The notes beneath the pieces were generated by a model. It made no database searches. It saw only the letters and a program-made list of their open reading frames with translations, and was not told the DNA's origin. The position numbers and the translations under genes are program-made. This document shows positions 8,622 through 16,481 of a DNA stretch of 64,000 bases, one piece after another (positions within the stretch are counted from its first letter, which is position 1; each line of letters begins with the position of its first letter). Source of the DNA: Croceitalea dokdonensis DOKDO 023 (GTDB lineage: Bacteria; Bacteroidota; Bacteroidia; Flavobacteriales; Flavobacteriaceae); assembly GCF_001306415.1 (NCBI RefSeq), contig NZ_LDJX01000003.1, forward strand, positions 310,001 to 374,000. Direction: 5' to 3'.

Positions 8622-9317
8622 TTATTCGGCCGCTTTGCCTTCGTTTTTTCTTGAGGAAAGGGCTTGTTTGCTAAGGCTGGCCAAATTAAAGTTTGGGTCT
8701 AGTTCAAGGGCTTGGTCCATAAAGGCAATGGCCTCATCAATTTTAGCTTTGTCATTATTGTAAACCCTAAGGCCCTTTAAATGCAAAAAAGCGGCTTTTA
8801 AAGGAACTTCATACGGTTGTTGACGTTCATAAAATGCATATTTCATGTCGGCGGTAGCGTTTGCCATACCGTACTCGATGTCTGCCTCGGCTCCTTCATT
8901 ATCACCCGTTTGTAGTTTTAAATCCGCTAGTTCGTAAGCGAGATAGGCACTTGGGGTTCTTTTAAAAAGCACCTCAAAATGTTCCAAAGCGCGTTTTGGT
9001 TGGTTCAATGCCTTTAGGGATACGGCCTTTACTTGTACAGCAAGGCTGGAATCATCATCCTGCTTATCAATACCAATGGTATTTAAGGCTTGCACATGTT
9101 GGTTATTGTTCATGTATACATACGCCAAGGTGTCCTTTCTCTGTTTGGAGGGTGAGATGACATTTAAATGCGTCAAAGCATGGATAACTCCATTCACGTC
9201 TCCCTGTATCCGCATTTCACGGTAAAAATCTTCATAGTGTTTCTGCATTTCTGTTTTGGTCTGTGCCATGGCAACACAACCAATTGCGCATACTACAATA
9301 AAAAGTAATTTTTTCAT
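8622..9317 (-). CDS. Periplasmic TPR protein
   Basis: 231 residues. The first 18 residues form a Sec signal peptide ending A-M-A-Q. The mature protein consists of helical pairs, the clearest being the last TPR-like unit (IDEAIAFMDQALELDPNFNLA), with others around residues 45-150. TPR proteins usually mediate protein contacts; no partner is visible. It is convergent with the SnoaL-like gene (20 bases apart). A TAGTTTTG promoter element lies 23 bases before the ATG. Confidence 0.8.
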   Translation of the reverse strand: MKKLLFIVVCAIGCVAMAQTKTEMQKHYEDFYREMRIQGDVNGVIHALTHLNVISPSKQRKDTLAYVYMNNNQHVQALNTIGIDKQDDDSSLAVQVKAVSLKALNQPKRALEHFEVLFKRTPSAYLAYELADLKLQTGDNEGAEADIEYGMANATADMKYAFYERQQPYEVPLKAAFLHLKGLRVYNNDKAKIDEAIAFMDQALELDPNFNLASLSKQALSSRKNEGKAAE

Positions 9318-9340
9318 TTTGATTCTTATTTTGAATGCGG

Positions 9341-9348
9341 CAAAACTA
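9341..9348 (-). promoter_or_regulatory. -7 promoter element of the TPR gene
   Basis: On the minus strand the sequence reads TAGTTTTG, an exact TAnnTTTG, 23 bases upstream of the ATG at 9317. No good -33 TTTG was found at the expected distance. Confidence 0.35.
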
Positions 9349-9401
9349 AAAAAATTAACTGACTATGTATGTTAAAGAAAGTAGTAAGACCCATAAACCA
9401 C

Positions 9402-9422
9402 AAAAGGGGCAAAAGCCCCTTT
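9402..9422 (-). terminator. Hairpin terminator
   Basis: A perfect 8-bp stem (AAAGGGGC / GCCCCTTT) with a four-base loop, followed on the minus strand by a short T run. It lies 20 bases beyond the stop of the hypothetical gene at 9442 and would end that transcript before the TPR gene promoter. Confidence 0.65.
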
Positions 9423-9441
9423 CATCGCATGGATTCTTGTA

Positions 9442-9819
9442 TTAATGTACCAGCAATTCTTGTAGCGGTCTTTTTTTGAGATTGGAAAGCAAAGTTGCGT
9501 AAAACGCTATGCTTTTGTTGTCCTTCTGCAAACAGGATTTTAAGAAGGAACCAAAGCTTAGAAAAAATAGATTTACCGGTACCATGGGTAAATTTACGTT
9601 AGCCGTCCTTGCTTGGTAAAGGGATTCATCAAGGATTACGTTCATTTTTACACGACGGCGATGATAGTCAATCTGCACATCGGTGGCATTGTAGTATTTT
9701 TTTATAATTGCGGTATAAAAATCTTCCATTTTTTTGGAAATTTTTTGTTGGCTACTACCCTTGGAAATGATGCGCTCCACTTCCATCAAGATTTTTGATT
9801 TTAAACTAGAATTTTCCAT
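9442..9819 (-). CDS. Conserved hypothetical protein, 125 residues
   Basis: A cytoplasmic-looking basic protein without signal peptide or membrane segment. The first 45 residues are a lysine-rich amphipathic helix pair, then a beta-like segment with a R-R-R stretch and a hydrophobic C-terminal half. I do not recognise a domain. A good terminator follows its stop, which supports it being an independent gene. The AT-rich 127-base gap upstream contains no other feature I can name. Confidence 0.6.
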   Translation of the reverse strand: MENSSLKSKILMEVERIISKGSSQQKISKKMEDFYTAIIKKYYNATDVQIDYHRRRVKMNVILDESLYQARTANVNLPMVPVNLFFLSFGSFLKSCLQKDNKSIAFYATLLSNLKKRPLQELLVH

Positions 9820-9946
9820 GACTATAACTATTTTGATATATTTAAAGTTATGTATTTTGTCGATAAGCCCTTTAAAATCAAACAGTTGATTAACATAAAA
9901 TCATCTTAATTGTTGCAAGAAATGTAAAAAGCGTGGTGAATTCTTC

Positions 9947-10750
9947 TTAGATAGATGTCAAAAAAGGATGCCTTTTAACATAAAAATCGGCGGTTTTAAC
10001 AATTTTCGGTTGCTTTTTGGCTCTGGTAGACACATAACTTGGAGGTGGAATACCCAGTTCCAATGCTTTTTTGGTATAATATTCTTTTTTGGTGGGATGA
10101 TGTGGATACACACCATTAAGCGTCCTATTCCAATACCCTTTTTTTAAGATGTTGATTATCATGGCAATACAATCATCCAAATGGATAAGGTTAATGGTGT
10201 CATTTCCATTCTCAAGCCCTGTTTTGCCAGATAGGGTGTTAACAGGATGTCTTTGGGGTCCAATAAGCCCACCAAACCTTAAAACGGTAGTTTCCAAAGT
10301 TGTTGTTCCTCGTAGGAGCTGCTCGGCCGCCAATATGTGCTTTGCGGACAAAGTTTGGGGTTGAGGTTCCGTTTGTTCCGTAATGATGCCCGTTACATTC
10401 CCGTAGACCGATGTGCTGCTCACAAAAAGCACTTTTTTAACTGTCGAAGCCCTTACTGCTTTCAGCAGCAATTCCATTCTTTTAAAATAACTGCCCTTGG
10501 CAGGATTTCTAAGGCCGGGAGGAACGTTTATGATGAGCACATTCACGTCCATAAGAAAATCTACCAGGTCTCCCTGGATTTCTTCCTCCATTAGCCTGAT
10601 GATATAAGGTGTTATCCCAAGCTTTTGCAATGATTTAATTTTGGTGGTGGAGGTGGTGCTTCCTTTCACCCGGTAACCTTCCTTTGAAAGGGACACTGCC
10701 AATGGCGTACCCAACCAGCCACAGCCTAAAACACCTACGCTTGTTTTCAG
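9947..10750 (-). CDS. YeeZ-like NAD(P)-dependent epimerase/reductase with a probable CTG start
   Basis: The first ATG/GTG/TTG start in frame (TTG at 10714) would cut through the cofactor loop. Reading upstream gives the intact Rossmann motif V-G-V-L-G-C-G-W-L-G, and the only start-like codon before the next in-frame stop is CTG at 10750, giving 267 residues that begin L/M-K-T-S-V. This CTG overlaps the TGA of the upstream peptidase gene by four bases (CTGA), the classic coupling geometry. FVSSTSVYG and the LIHLDDC segment are typical of atypical extended SDRs related to YeeZ. The substrate is unknown. TTG at 10714 is the alternative but would lose the nucleotide-binding glycines. Confidence 0.75.
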   Translation of the reverse strand: MKTSVGVLGCGWLGTPLAVSLSKEGYRVKGSTTSTTKIKSLQKLGITPYIIRLMEEEIQGDLVDFLMDVNVLIINVPPGLRNPAKGSYFKRMELLLKAVRASTVKKVLFVSSTSVYGNVTGIITEQTEPQPQTLSAKHILAAEQLLRGTTTLETTVLRFGGLIGPQRHPVNTLSGKTGLENGNDTINLIHLDDCIAMIINILKKGYWNRTLNGVYPHHPTKKEYYTKKALELGIPPPSYVSTRAKKQPKIVKTADFYVKRHPFLTSI

Positions 10751-13035
10751 AGCTTTAGTTTTTTGGTGATAAGAATGGCGTCATTGAGCACAAAGGGCAT
10801 GGGGATGCTATTTTCTGGCCTATCCGGTACCGAGAACAACGCATGTTCCAATAAGTCATTGGATGCCTCAAAAAACGTAAGTTCCAAGCTATCATTGGGG
10901 GTAATGAGCAGTTGTAGTTCTGTATAGTCATTATCTGTGATGTAATGGGTCACCAGTTTTCCGTTCCTACGGTTGGCCAAATAATGCTCAGACAATACTA
11001 TCTTGTTTACTGATGCTTTAATGAGGTCAATATCATTGGTGAACACCTCTAGCCGGTTAACGTTTCGCTTAGGGGTAAAACAGATGTTCAGGTGTCTTAG
11101 GCCATCCATTATGGTGTCTTGTACGACCTCAATTTCTGGTTCGGCAAGGGCTTTTGTCTCCGCTTTGGAGACGGCCCTAAACCCCGTGTTGTACTTGCTG
11201 CTAATGGTGTTGTTGGACAAGTTGTCCTCTGGAAGCGATTCATTTTCTCCTAAAAACTGGCGGTTCCATGGGATAAGCACTTTGTCATAACTTGCCCATT
11301 TGGCGGTATTGGCATCCGCATCGTAAACATATAATAAACTACTGGGCTTAGGTTGCTCTTTAGAGAAGCTGGCGTTTTTGTGCGCACCGATACTAAACAT
11401 CAAACAGACCAAAAAAGTGATCACTGCAAAACGCATTTTATGGTTCGTCAATCCCAAAAGGGGAATCAAAAAGAAATAAATTAAGGTAACAAAGACTGTT
11501 GTAGCAATTAACAGTTTGAGCCCCAATCCAACAGGAAACATTTTAATAAAGGGCGTAAGAATCAATAGGGCGGGCAGCGCCAAAAACAATAGGAGATAAG
11601 GGCTTGGTTTTTCTTGGTTGACATGCACCAGTAAAGCTACCAGTAGGCCAAAAACCGGAACAACAAAAAAGCTGGCACCTTGAAGTTTGGAGGCGACAAG
11701 ACCGCTAATAAGTAACCAAACCAAGGTAGGCGCAACCAATAAATTGGCTGTTGAGATACTACGGAACCTGTTGTAAATAAGGAAGCAGATTCCAAGGGCC
11801 AGTAAAGAAAATGCCCAGATATAGGAATGTCCGTTATAAGTGAACCCATGGAGCATATCACCAAATGCAGGATATAATTTTGTTAGCGTGGGCCATGCAA
11901 TATATCCAATGCCTCCGTTTATGAGCAATACTAAAAGCACGGGAATAAAACCTTTAAATAGTTGGGTCGTTTGAAGACTTTTCTTTTTAAACCCAATGAG
12001 GATTAAAACGATAAAGCTAACCACCGCTAGACCAAACATGGGCCAAATCCATTCAAACGGGTAGGAAACCAATCTAAAAAAGGGTACGTTAAAATACACA
12101 TGGTCGTTTAAACTCTTTAGATTACCTAAATCTGCATTGCTAAAATGATTCAAGAGCGGCATTAGGTAACTACCTTGGTGGGCCAAGGTATTTCTGTCTA
12201 ATCGCTCATAGGTATCCAAGGCAGTGTGGTAATCAAAATGATCGTCAATAAAAGCAAAGTTGAAGCCTTCAATATCAGCATCTTCCCTAAAGACGGTAAG
12301 ATCGGTATCGTTGGGTAGCATCTTGTAAATGCTGTAGGCCAAAGAATTTGCCACCGGATATTGGGGATTTGCTTTGGTAAATTCCTCAATGAGGCGTGTA
12401 TTTCCCCTATTGGTCTCTATGAGCATGTAACTGGGACCACCGCTGCCACGGGCCTCAAAATTCAACACCAGCTTCACATCCTTTGTCCAGGGATGTTCCT
12501 TGACAAAAAGATCGGCCCCGTTAAGTCCCAATTCCTCCGCATCGGAAATTAAGATGATGATGTCGTTTTTGGGTTTAGGATTGTTGGCCAGAAATGCACG
12601 TACCCCTTCCAATATGGTGGCTACCCCACTTCCTGCGTCACTGGCGCCGTAGGAGGAATGTGGATTACTGTCATAGTGCGACAACAATAACAGGGCTTCG
12701 CCTGCTTGGCTGCCTTTGATACGGGCCATGATATTAACGGCACGGCTAAGGTTGCCCCAGTCTCCTGCGGTATACCCATCTTGTAATTCTACCTCTAGTC
12801 CCAACCCTTTGAGTTCTCCCGTAATGTAAGTTATTACGCGTTGGTGTCCTTTAAAACCAACGGCATGGGGCTCCAAGCTCAATGCTTTTACATGTTCTAG
12901 CGCGCGTTTGGTGGAGAATGACCCTATTTCTGGGGTCTCCTTGCTATCGTACTTGGGCATTAAGGCCTTAAAACTGTAATAAGCGGCAAAAATGGCCAGT
13001 AGCAGGCATAAAGTTCTTGAAAATCGCATGGGCAT
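10747..13035 (-). CDS. Membrane-embedded M28 family zinc aminopeptidase
   Basis: 762 residues. An N-terminal membrane anchor (about 7-24) precedes a periplasmic M28 peptidase domain with two-zinc ligands visible as H120 (LSHYDS), D133 (SDAGSG), E168 with the catalytic E167 (DAEELG), E194 (NFEARG) and H270 (DYHTALDT). From about residue 315 to 540 there are eight or so hydrophobic segments, then a C-terminal beta-rich domain. This matches the long, FXNA/ER-aminopeptidase-like M28 proteins of Bacteroidota. Probable role: trimming peptides in the periplasm. It is the first gene of a two-gene unit with the YeeZ-like reductase. Confidence 0.87.
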   Translation of the reverse strand: MPMRFSRTLCLLLAIFAAYYSFKALMPKYDSKETPEIGSFSTKRALEHVKALSLEPHAVGFKGHQRVITYITGELKGLGLEVELQDGYTAGDWGNLSRAVNIMARIKGSQAGEALLLLSHYDSNPHSSYGASDAGSGVATILEGVRAFLANNPKPKNDIIILISDAEELGLNGADLFVKEHPWTKDVKLVLNFEARGSGGPSYMLIETNRGNTRLIEEFTKANPQYPVANSLAYSIYKMLPNDTDLTVFREDADIEGFNFAFIDDHFDYHTALDTYERLDRNTLAHQGSYLMPLLNHFSNADLGNLKSLNDHVYFNVPFFRLVSYPFEWIWPMFGLAVVSFIVLILIGFKKKSLQTTQLFKGFIPVLLVLLINGGIGYIAWPTLTKLYPAFGDMLHGFTYNGHSYIWAFSLLALGICFLIYNRFRSISTANLLVAPTLVWLLISGLVASKLQGASFFVVPVFGLLVALLVHVNQEKPSPYLLLFLALPALLILTPFIKMFPVGLGLKLLIATTVFVTLIYFFLIPLLGLTNHKMRFAVITFLVCLMFSIGAHKNASFSKEQPKPSSLLYVYDADANTAKWASYDKVLIPWNRQFLGENESLPEDNLSNNTISSKYNTGFRAVSKAETKALAEPEIEVVQDTIMDGLRHLNICFTPKRNVNRLEVFTNDIDLIKASVNKIVLSEHYLANRRNGKLVTHYITDNDYTELQLLITPNDSLELTFFEASNDLLEHALFSVPDRPENSIPMPFVLNDAILITKKLKL

Positions 13036-13147
13036 CCGTGTTGAAGGATAAATGTATAAAATCTATACGGAACCGGTAGAGCTGCAACTACTTTCATAAT
13101 TCATTAAAATTCACTATCTTAGGAAATCAACCTAAAAATAAACAGTT

Positions 13148-13615
13148 ATGGCAATCAAGAGTTTTCAGGGCCAAAGGGCAAAAACAGATGCAAAAAAAAC
13201 TGGTGATGCACCTATTTTGGTCTCGGATTATATGACCAGAAAGTTGATCAAATTTGCTCCAGACCAATCTATCCTTGCGGTGATGGAATCATTTGCAAAA
13301 AATAAGATTTCTGGAGGCCCGGTGATTGATGACAACGGATTTTTGGTTGGGATTATTTCTGAGGCAGATTGCATGAAGACCATTTCTGAAAGCCGTTATT
13401 TTAACCAGCCCATTTTGGACAAAAGCGTGGAACGGTTCATGACCAAGAATGTAGAAACCATCCCGCACGACATGAGTATTTTTGATGCCGCTGGAATTTT
13501 TGACCGTCATAACCGTAGGAGGTTGCCCGTGATGAAAGATGGTATACTGGTAGGGCAGATCAGTCGTAAGGACATTGTAATCGCGGCTTTAAAGCTTAGT
13601 GGGCAGAATTGGTAA
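13148..13615 (+). CDS. CBS-pair domain protein
   Basis: 155 residues. Two CBS motifs fill the protein: the first around residues 24-85 (VSDYMTRKLIKFAPDQSI...GGPVIDDNGFLVGIISEADC) and the second around 95-150 (VERFMTKNVETIPHDMSI...RRLPVMKDGILVGQISRKDI). CBS pairs bind adenosine nucleotides and act as energy or ionic-strength sensors. As a stand-alone pair it probably regulates another protein in trans; no partner is adjacent. It is divergent from the M28 gene. A 50-codon open frame begins on the base right after its stop codon. Confidence 0.88.
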   Translation: MAIKSFQGQRAKTDAKKTGDAPILVSDYMTRKLIKFAPDQSILAVMESFAKNKISGGPVIDDNGFLVGIISEADCMKTISESRYFNQPILDKSVERFMTKNVETIPHDMSIFDAAGIFDRHNRRRLPVMKDGILVGQISRKDIVIAALKLSGQNW

Positions 13616-13768
13616 ATGTCCGTAAGCCTCAATGGGCAAATGGATGTTTACGGTCATGAAAAGATTATATTTCCCAAAAATAGAAGCGTACACATCTCCC
13701 TTTACCTTGAAGGGAAAACGTTTCTGGTTTGTCTATTAAAGAGTTGGGATGGCAATATGCAGATTTGA
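13616..13768 (+). CDS. Possible 50-residue small protein directly behind the CBS gene
   Basis: The ATG follows the CBS gene's TAA with no gap (TAAATG), ideal for coupled translation, and the frame stays open for 50 codons. The product (starting MSVSLNGQMDVYG, ending SWDGNMQI) has a plausible amphipathic composition with a predicted beta segment. I recognise no homologue. It could equally be chance; an overlapping frame also contains a short ORF. Confidence 0.3.
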   Translation: MSVSLNGQMDVYGHEKIIFPKNRSVHISLYLEGKTFLVCLLKSWDGNMQI

Positions 13769-13936
13769 AACGCATATGGAGCTGGTGACCACCTAGCGGT
13801 AAAATAGGACAACTTGGTCAATAGAGGTTAAGATATTGGGATTTCATAAAAAAATGATGTTCTAATTCTCAATTATGAAATGGAAACTCAGAACTAACCA
13901 AACAGTTCCGTAAAAGGTTCCTTTTAAAGCACAATC
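13769..13936. other. Gene-free stretch between convergent genes
   Basis: About 170 bases of AT-rich DNA between the small ORF and the terminator of the PepSY gene. All frames are interrupted and I see no conserved structure or repeat. Confidence 0.4.
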
Positions 13937-13972
13937 AAAAAAGCCGAAAATCATCATAGACCCCCGGCTTTC
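13937..13972 (-). terminator. Terminator of the Xus-like iron operon
   Basis: Stem AAAGCCG / CGGCTTT around an 18-base loop, followed on the minus strand by a run of seven T. It lies just beyond the stop of the PepSY gene, the last gene of the operon. Confidence 0.65.
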
Positions 13973-13980
13973 GAATCAAA

Positions 13981-15177
13981 CTAACTCAAACTAAAATCCG
14001 TAGAGCCCTTCAATGGCTTTTTTGAACGTTTTCTCTTTTTTCTTCGACCCCACCAAATATAAAACCCTGTTATGGGTAAACTGGCCGCAATCAACCCTGC
14101 AAAGAATGCGAGAATTTTTCCGGGTAATCCCAATATGGAACCTACATGAATCTCATATTGAAGGTCGACTATCTTTTGTGCGGTGTTACGGTCGTTCCAG
14201 AAATCTTTTTCAACAATCTGTCCTGTGCTGATATCGAATATGACTTTGTTCCTTGCATAGGATTGTTCGGTGACGAACATCAAAGCTTCCGAAGAGCCTT
14301 CTTCCGGTAGGCCGATAAAAATGTCCCGAGAATCAGGCGATATTTCCTTGGCATAGTCCAATATCCCCTGAAGGGGTTGACGGGTGTCGATTTCCTTTTT
14401 GCCATAAATCCGTTTCTGCGATTCATCGTTCACTGTTTCGAAACCAGCAATTTCCCTTACCCCGTCATCCATCCACTCAAAGGCCCACATCAAGCCCGTA
14501 ATGGCCAGAATCAAAAAGATAAAGGAGAAATAAAACCCTAAAATGTTGTGGAGGTCATAGTTCTTTCTTTTCCATTTGGTGGTTGGTTTCCATCGGAACC
14601 AAACCCTTTGTTTTGTCGCGCTCTTGTTTTTTGGCCACCATAATATGATTCCAGAAATTAGTATAATGACAAAAATCAAGGTTGCAATCCCTATAATGTT
14701 CTGCCCATATCGATCCACCAGCAAAAGGCTCCAGTGAATCCCCAGTACCAACCTAAAAAACTCGAGTTTGGTATTTTCAATATCGAGCACTTTACCCGAA
14801 TACTGATCTACAAAAGCCGTCCGATTGTCCTCTACTTCCCCAAAATAAGTCAAGACTTCGCTGTCATCGGCTTCATAGGTAGTAAATGAATATGTCCTAT
14901 CAGAATCGCCTTGAACCTGAAGATACTTAACGGGATAGTTATCCCCCAGTCCTTTTTGGGCAACCAACAAAAGGCTATCTAGCGCAATGGTTTGTTGCCC
15001 GTCCTGATCTTCAACAAAAAACCGGTCGTGGTAAACGACCGGCTTAATCTCGTCAATAAAGGCATAGATACTACCAGTAATGCCCAAAATTACTACTATC
15101 AATCCCGAAAATAGGCCAAGCCACAAATGAAGTTGCCCAACGGCCTTTTTAAATCGAAAAGAAGTTTTTTTGGACAT
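13981..15177 (-). CDS. PepSY-associated inner-membrane protein (XusC-like)
   Basis: 398 residues with the four-helix PepSY_TM architecture: helices near 20-40, about 145-180, 210-235 and 355-380, with two periplasmic PepSY-like regions between. H14 in the first region, the GIHWSLLL segment and the NILGFYFSF helix are typical of ferric-reductase-like PepSY proteins in siderophore loci. It is the third gene behind a TonB receptor and a lipoprotein. The same order occurs in the Bacteroides xenosiderophore operon xusABC, where XusC has this domain. Probable role: reduction or release of iron from the siderophore at the inner membrane. A twelve-base gap separates it from the lipoprotein gene. Confidence 0.85.
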   Translation of the reverse strand: MSKKTSFRFKKAVGQLHLWLGLFSGLIVVILGITGSIYAFIDEIKPVVYHDRFFVEDQDGQQTIALDSLLLVAQKGLGDNYPVKYLQVQGDSDRTYSFTTYEADDSEVLTYFGEVEDNRTAFVDQYSGKVLDIENTKLEFFRLVLGIHWSLLLVDRYGQNIIGIATLIFVIILISGIILWWPKNKSATKQRVWFRWKPTTKWKRKNYDLHNILGFYFSFIFLILAITGLMWAFEWMDDGVREIAGFETVNDESQKRIYGKKEIDTRQPLQGILDYAKEISPDSRDIFIGLPEEGSSEALMFVTEQSYARNKVIFDISTGQIVEKDFWNDRNTAQKIVDLQYEIHVGSILGLPGKILAFFAGLIAASLPITGFYIWWGRRKKRKRSKKPLKGSTDFSLS

Positions 15178-15189
15178 ATTCCCCCTCCT

Positions 15190-16461
15190 TTATCTAACCT
15201 TTACAATATTATAAATAAATCCAGGCACCTTGGCGATACCGTCTTGGGGACCTCCAGGTGCAGTGGTACGGAGCAATCTACTGTTCACATCGTCCCAAAT
15301 AACGAGATAGCCTTCACCGCCCGCTGGAATAGCACCTCCAAATGGGATTCCCTTAGCATTGGTATTGGCCGTGGACACGGAAGGCCCTGAAGTATCAAAA
15401 TCATACCAATCGAAAGGAAAAGCCCCAAATTCAAAATTCTGTTGCACTTCGGCCACGCCCTCTCCATCTTCTGGAAAGGACTGAATAAAAATATTACCAT
15501 CGGCTCCTTGGGTACAACATCCCCATAGGACAGATCCGAGATCATCCGTAGGGTCGTAGGACCAATCAGGGTCAAAACTGGTCTGACCTGCCAACATTCG
15601 CAATATCACAGGTTTTGCAGAATCATCCGGCGTCAGGAAATGTTGGCCCGAAGTATTGTCATTGGGGCCAAAATAACGGTTGCCATTGGCATCGATGGCC
15701 GATGATGACATAAAGGTGGTCCTGTCATCGGTAGTGGTGCTGTCAACGTTGTTCGTCGCTATATCGATAACAGTTACATTTACCCCTTGTCTTCTGGCAA
15801 GGAAGTTCTCATCGACCAAGCCTGTTATGAGCACGGCTTTGCCGTCAACAGTAAAAAAGTCGCCCTGTATTAGGTTATCTCCCGCTGGTACGGTGATACC
15901 CAACGGTTTTGATTCAATGATGGACATATCCTCTGGATTCCAAACAATTAGTTCAGATGTCTGTCTACTGAATACAAAAGCCTTGTCATTTGCCACATGG
16001 AGCTTACTTCCAAAGTTAGCATTGGTCACTCCAAGCCCGGCAAAGGAGACTTCACGTCCTAGGGATACCGTATTGTCATCGGCAAAAAGTAGTTCTGTCA
16101 CCGTGGCATCTTCACCTGAATAATAATAAGCCACTTTTTGTTCAGGTAGGGCATGCACCGTTCCTACGCCTGAAAATTCCACAAATTGTGATAAGTCACT
16201 GGTCTCGAACTCCACGGAAGTATTGTCAAGATCGGTCACGGTGGTAACGTAAGATGTATTCACGTCGGTACCGAAAACGGAATGACTTAACACAAATAGG
16301 TCGCCTGGTTCTTCTCCCCCGGCATCAGGATTATCAGGATTGTCTCCGCCCTGTTGCGGAGGTGTAGGATCAGGGTCGTCATCACTACAAGAAACAATGG
16401 TGATCGCAAGTGCCAGCAGACATATGGTAATCCAACTAAATCTATTCATTTTCATAATCAT
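15190..16461 (-). CDS. Propeller-like lipoprotein, possible XusB-type siderophore binder
   Basis: About 423 residues. Four in-frame ATGs occur at 16479, 16461, 16455 and 16449; I prefer 16461, after an A-rich stretch. The N-terminus is a lipoprotein signal with the Cys in T-I-V-S-C, followed by a flexible acidic, Pro- and Gly-rich linker (about 25-50). The rest is repeated beta-strand units (VYY, KAFVFSR, KAVLITG, GNRYFG, GNIFIQSF) that fit a seven-bladed propeller like the DUF4374 lipoprotein XusB. Placement between a TonB receptor and a PepSY protein supports surface binding of a ferric siderophore. Family membership is inferred from architecture and context, since overall similarity cannot be measured here. 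Confidence 0.72.
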   Translation of the reverse strand: MIMKMNRFSWITICLLALAITIVSCSDDDPDPTPPQQGGDNPDNPDAGGEEPGDLFVLSHSVFGTDVNTSYVTTVTDLDNTSVEFETSDLSQFVEFSGVGTVHALPEQKVAYYYSGEDATVTELLFADDNTVSLGREVSFAGLGVTNANFGSKLHVANDKAFVFSRQTSELIVWNPEDMSIIESKPLGITVPAGDNLIQGDFFTVDGKAVLITGLVDENFLARRQGVNVTVIDIATNNVDSTTTDDRTTFMSSSAIDANGNRYFGPNDNTSGQHFLTPDDSAKPVILRMLAGQTSFDPDWSYDPTDDLGSVLWGCCTQGADGNIFIQSFPEDGEGVAEVQQNFEFGAFPFDWYDFDTSGPSVSTANTNAKGIPFGGAIPAGGEGYLVIWDDVNSRLLRTTAPGGPQDGIAKVPGFIYNIVKVR

Positions 16462-16481
16462 GGTTTTTAAATTGTACATAT

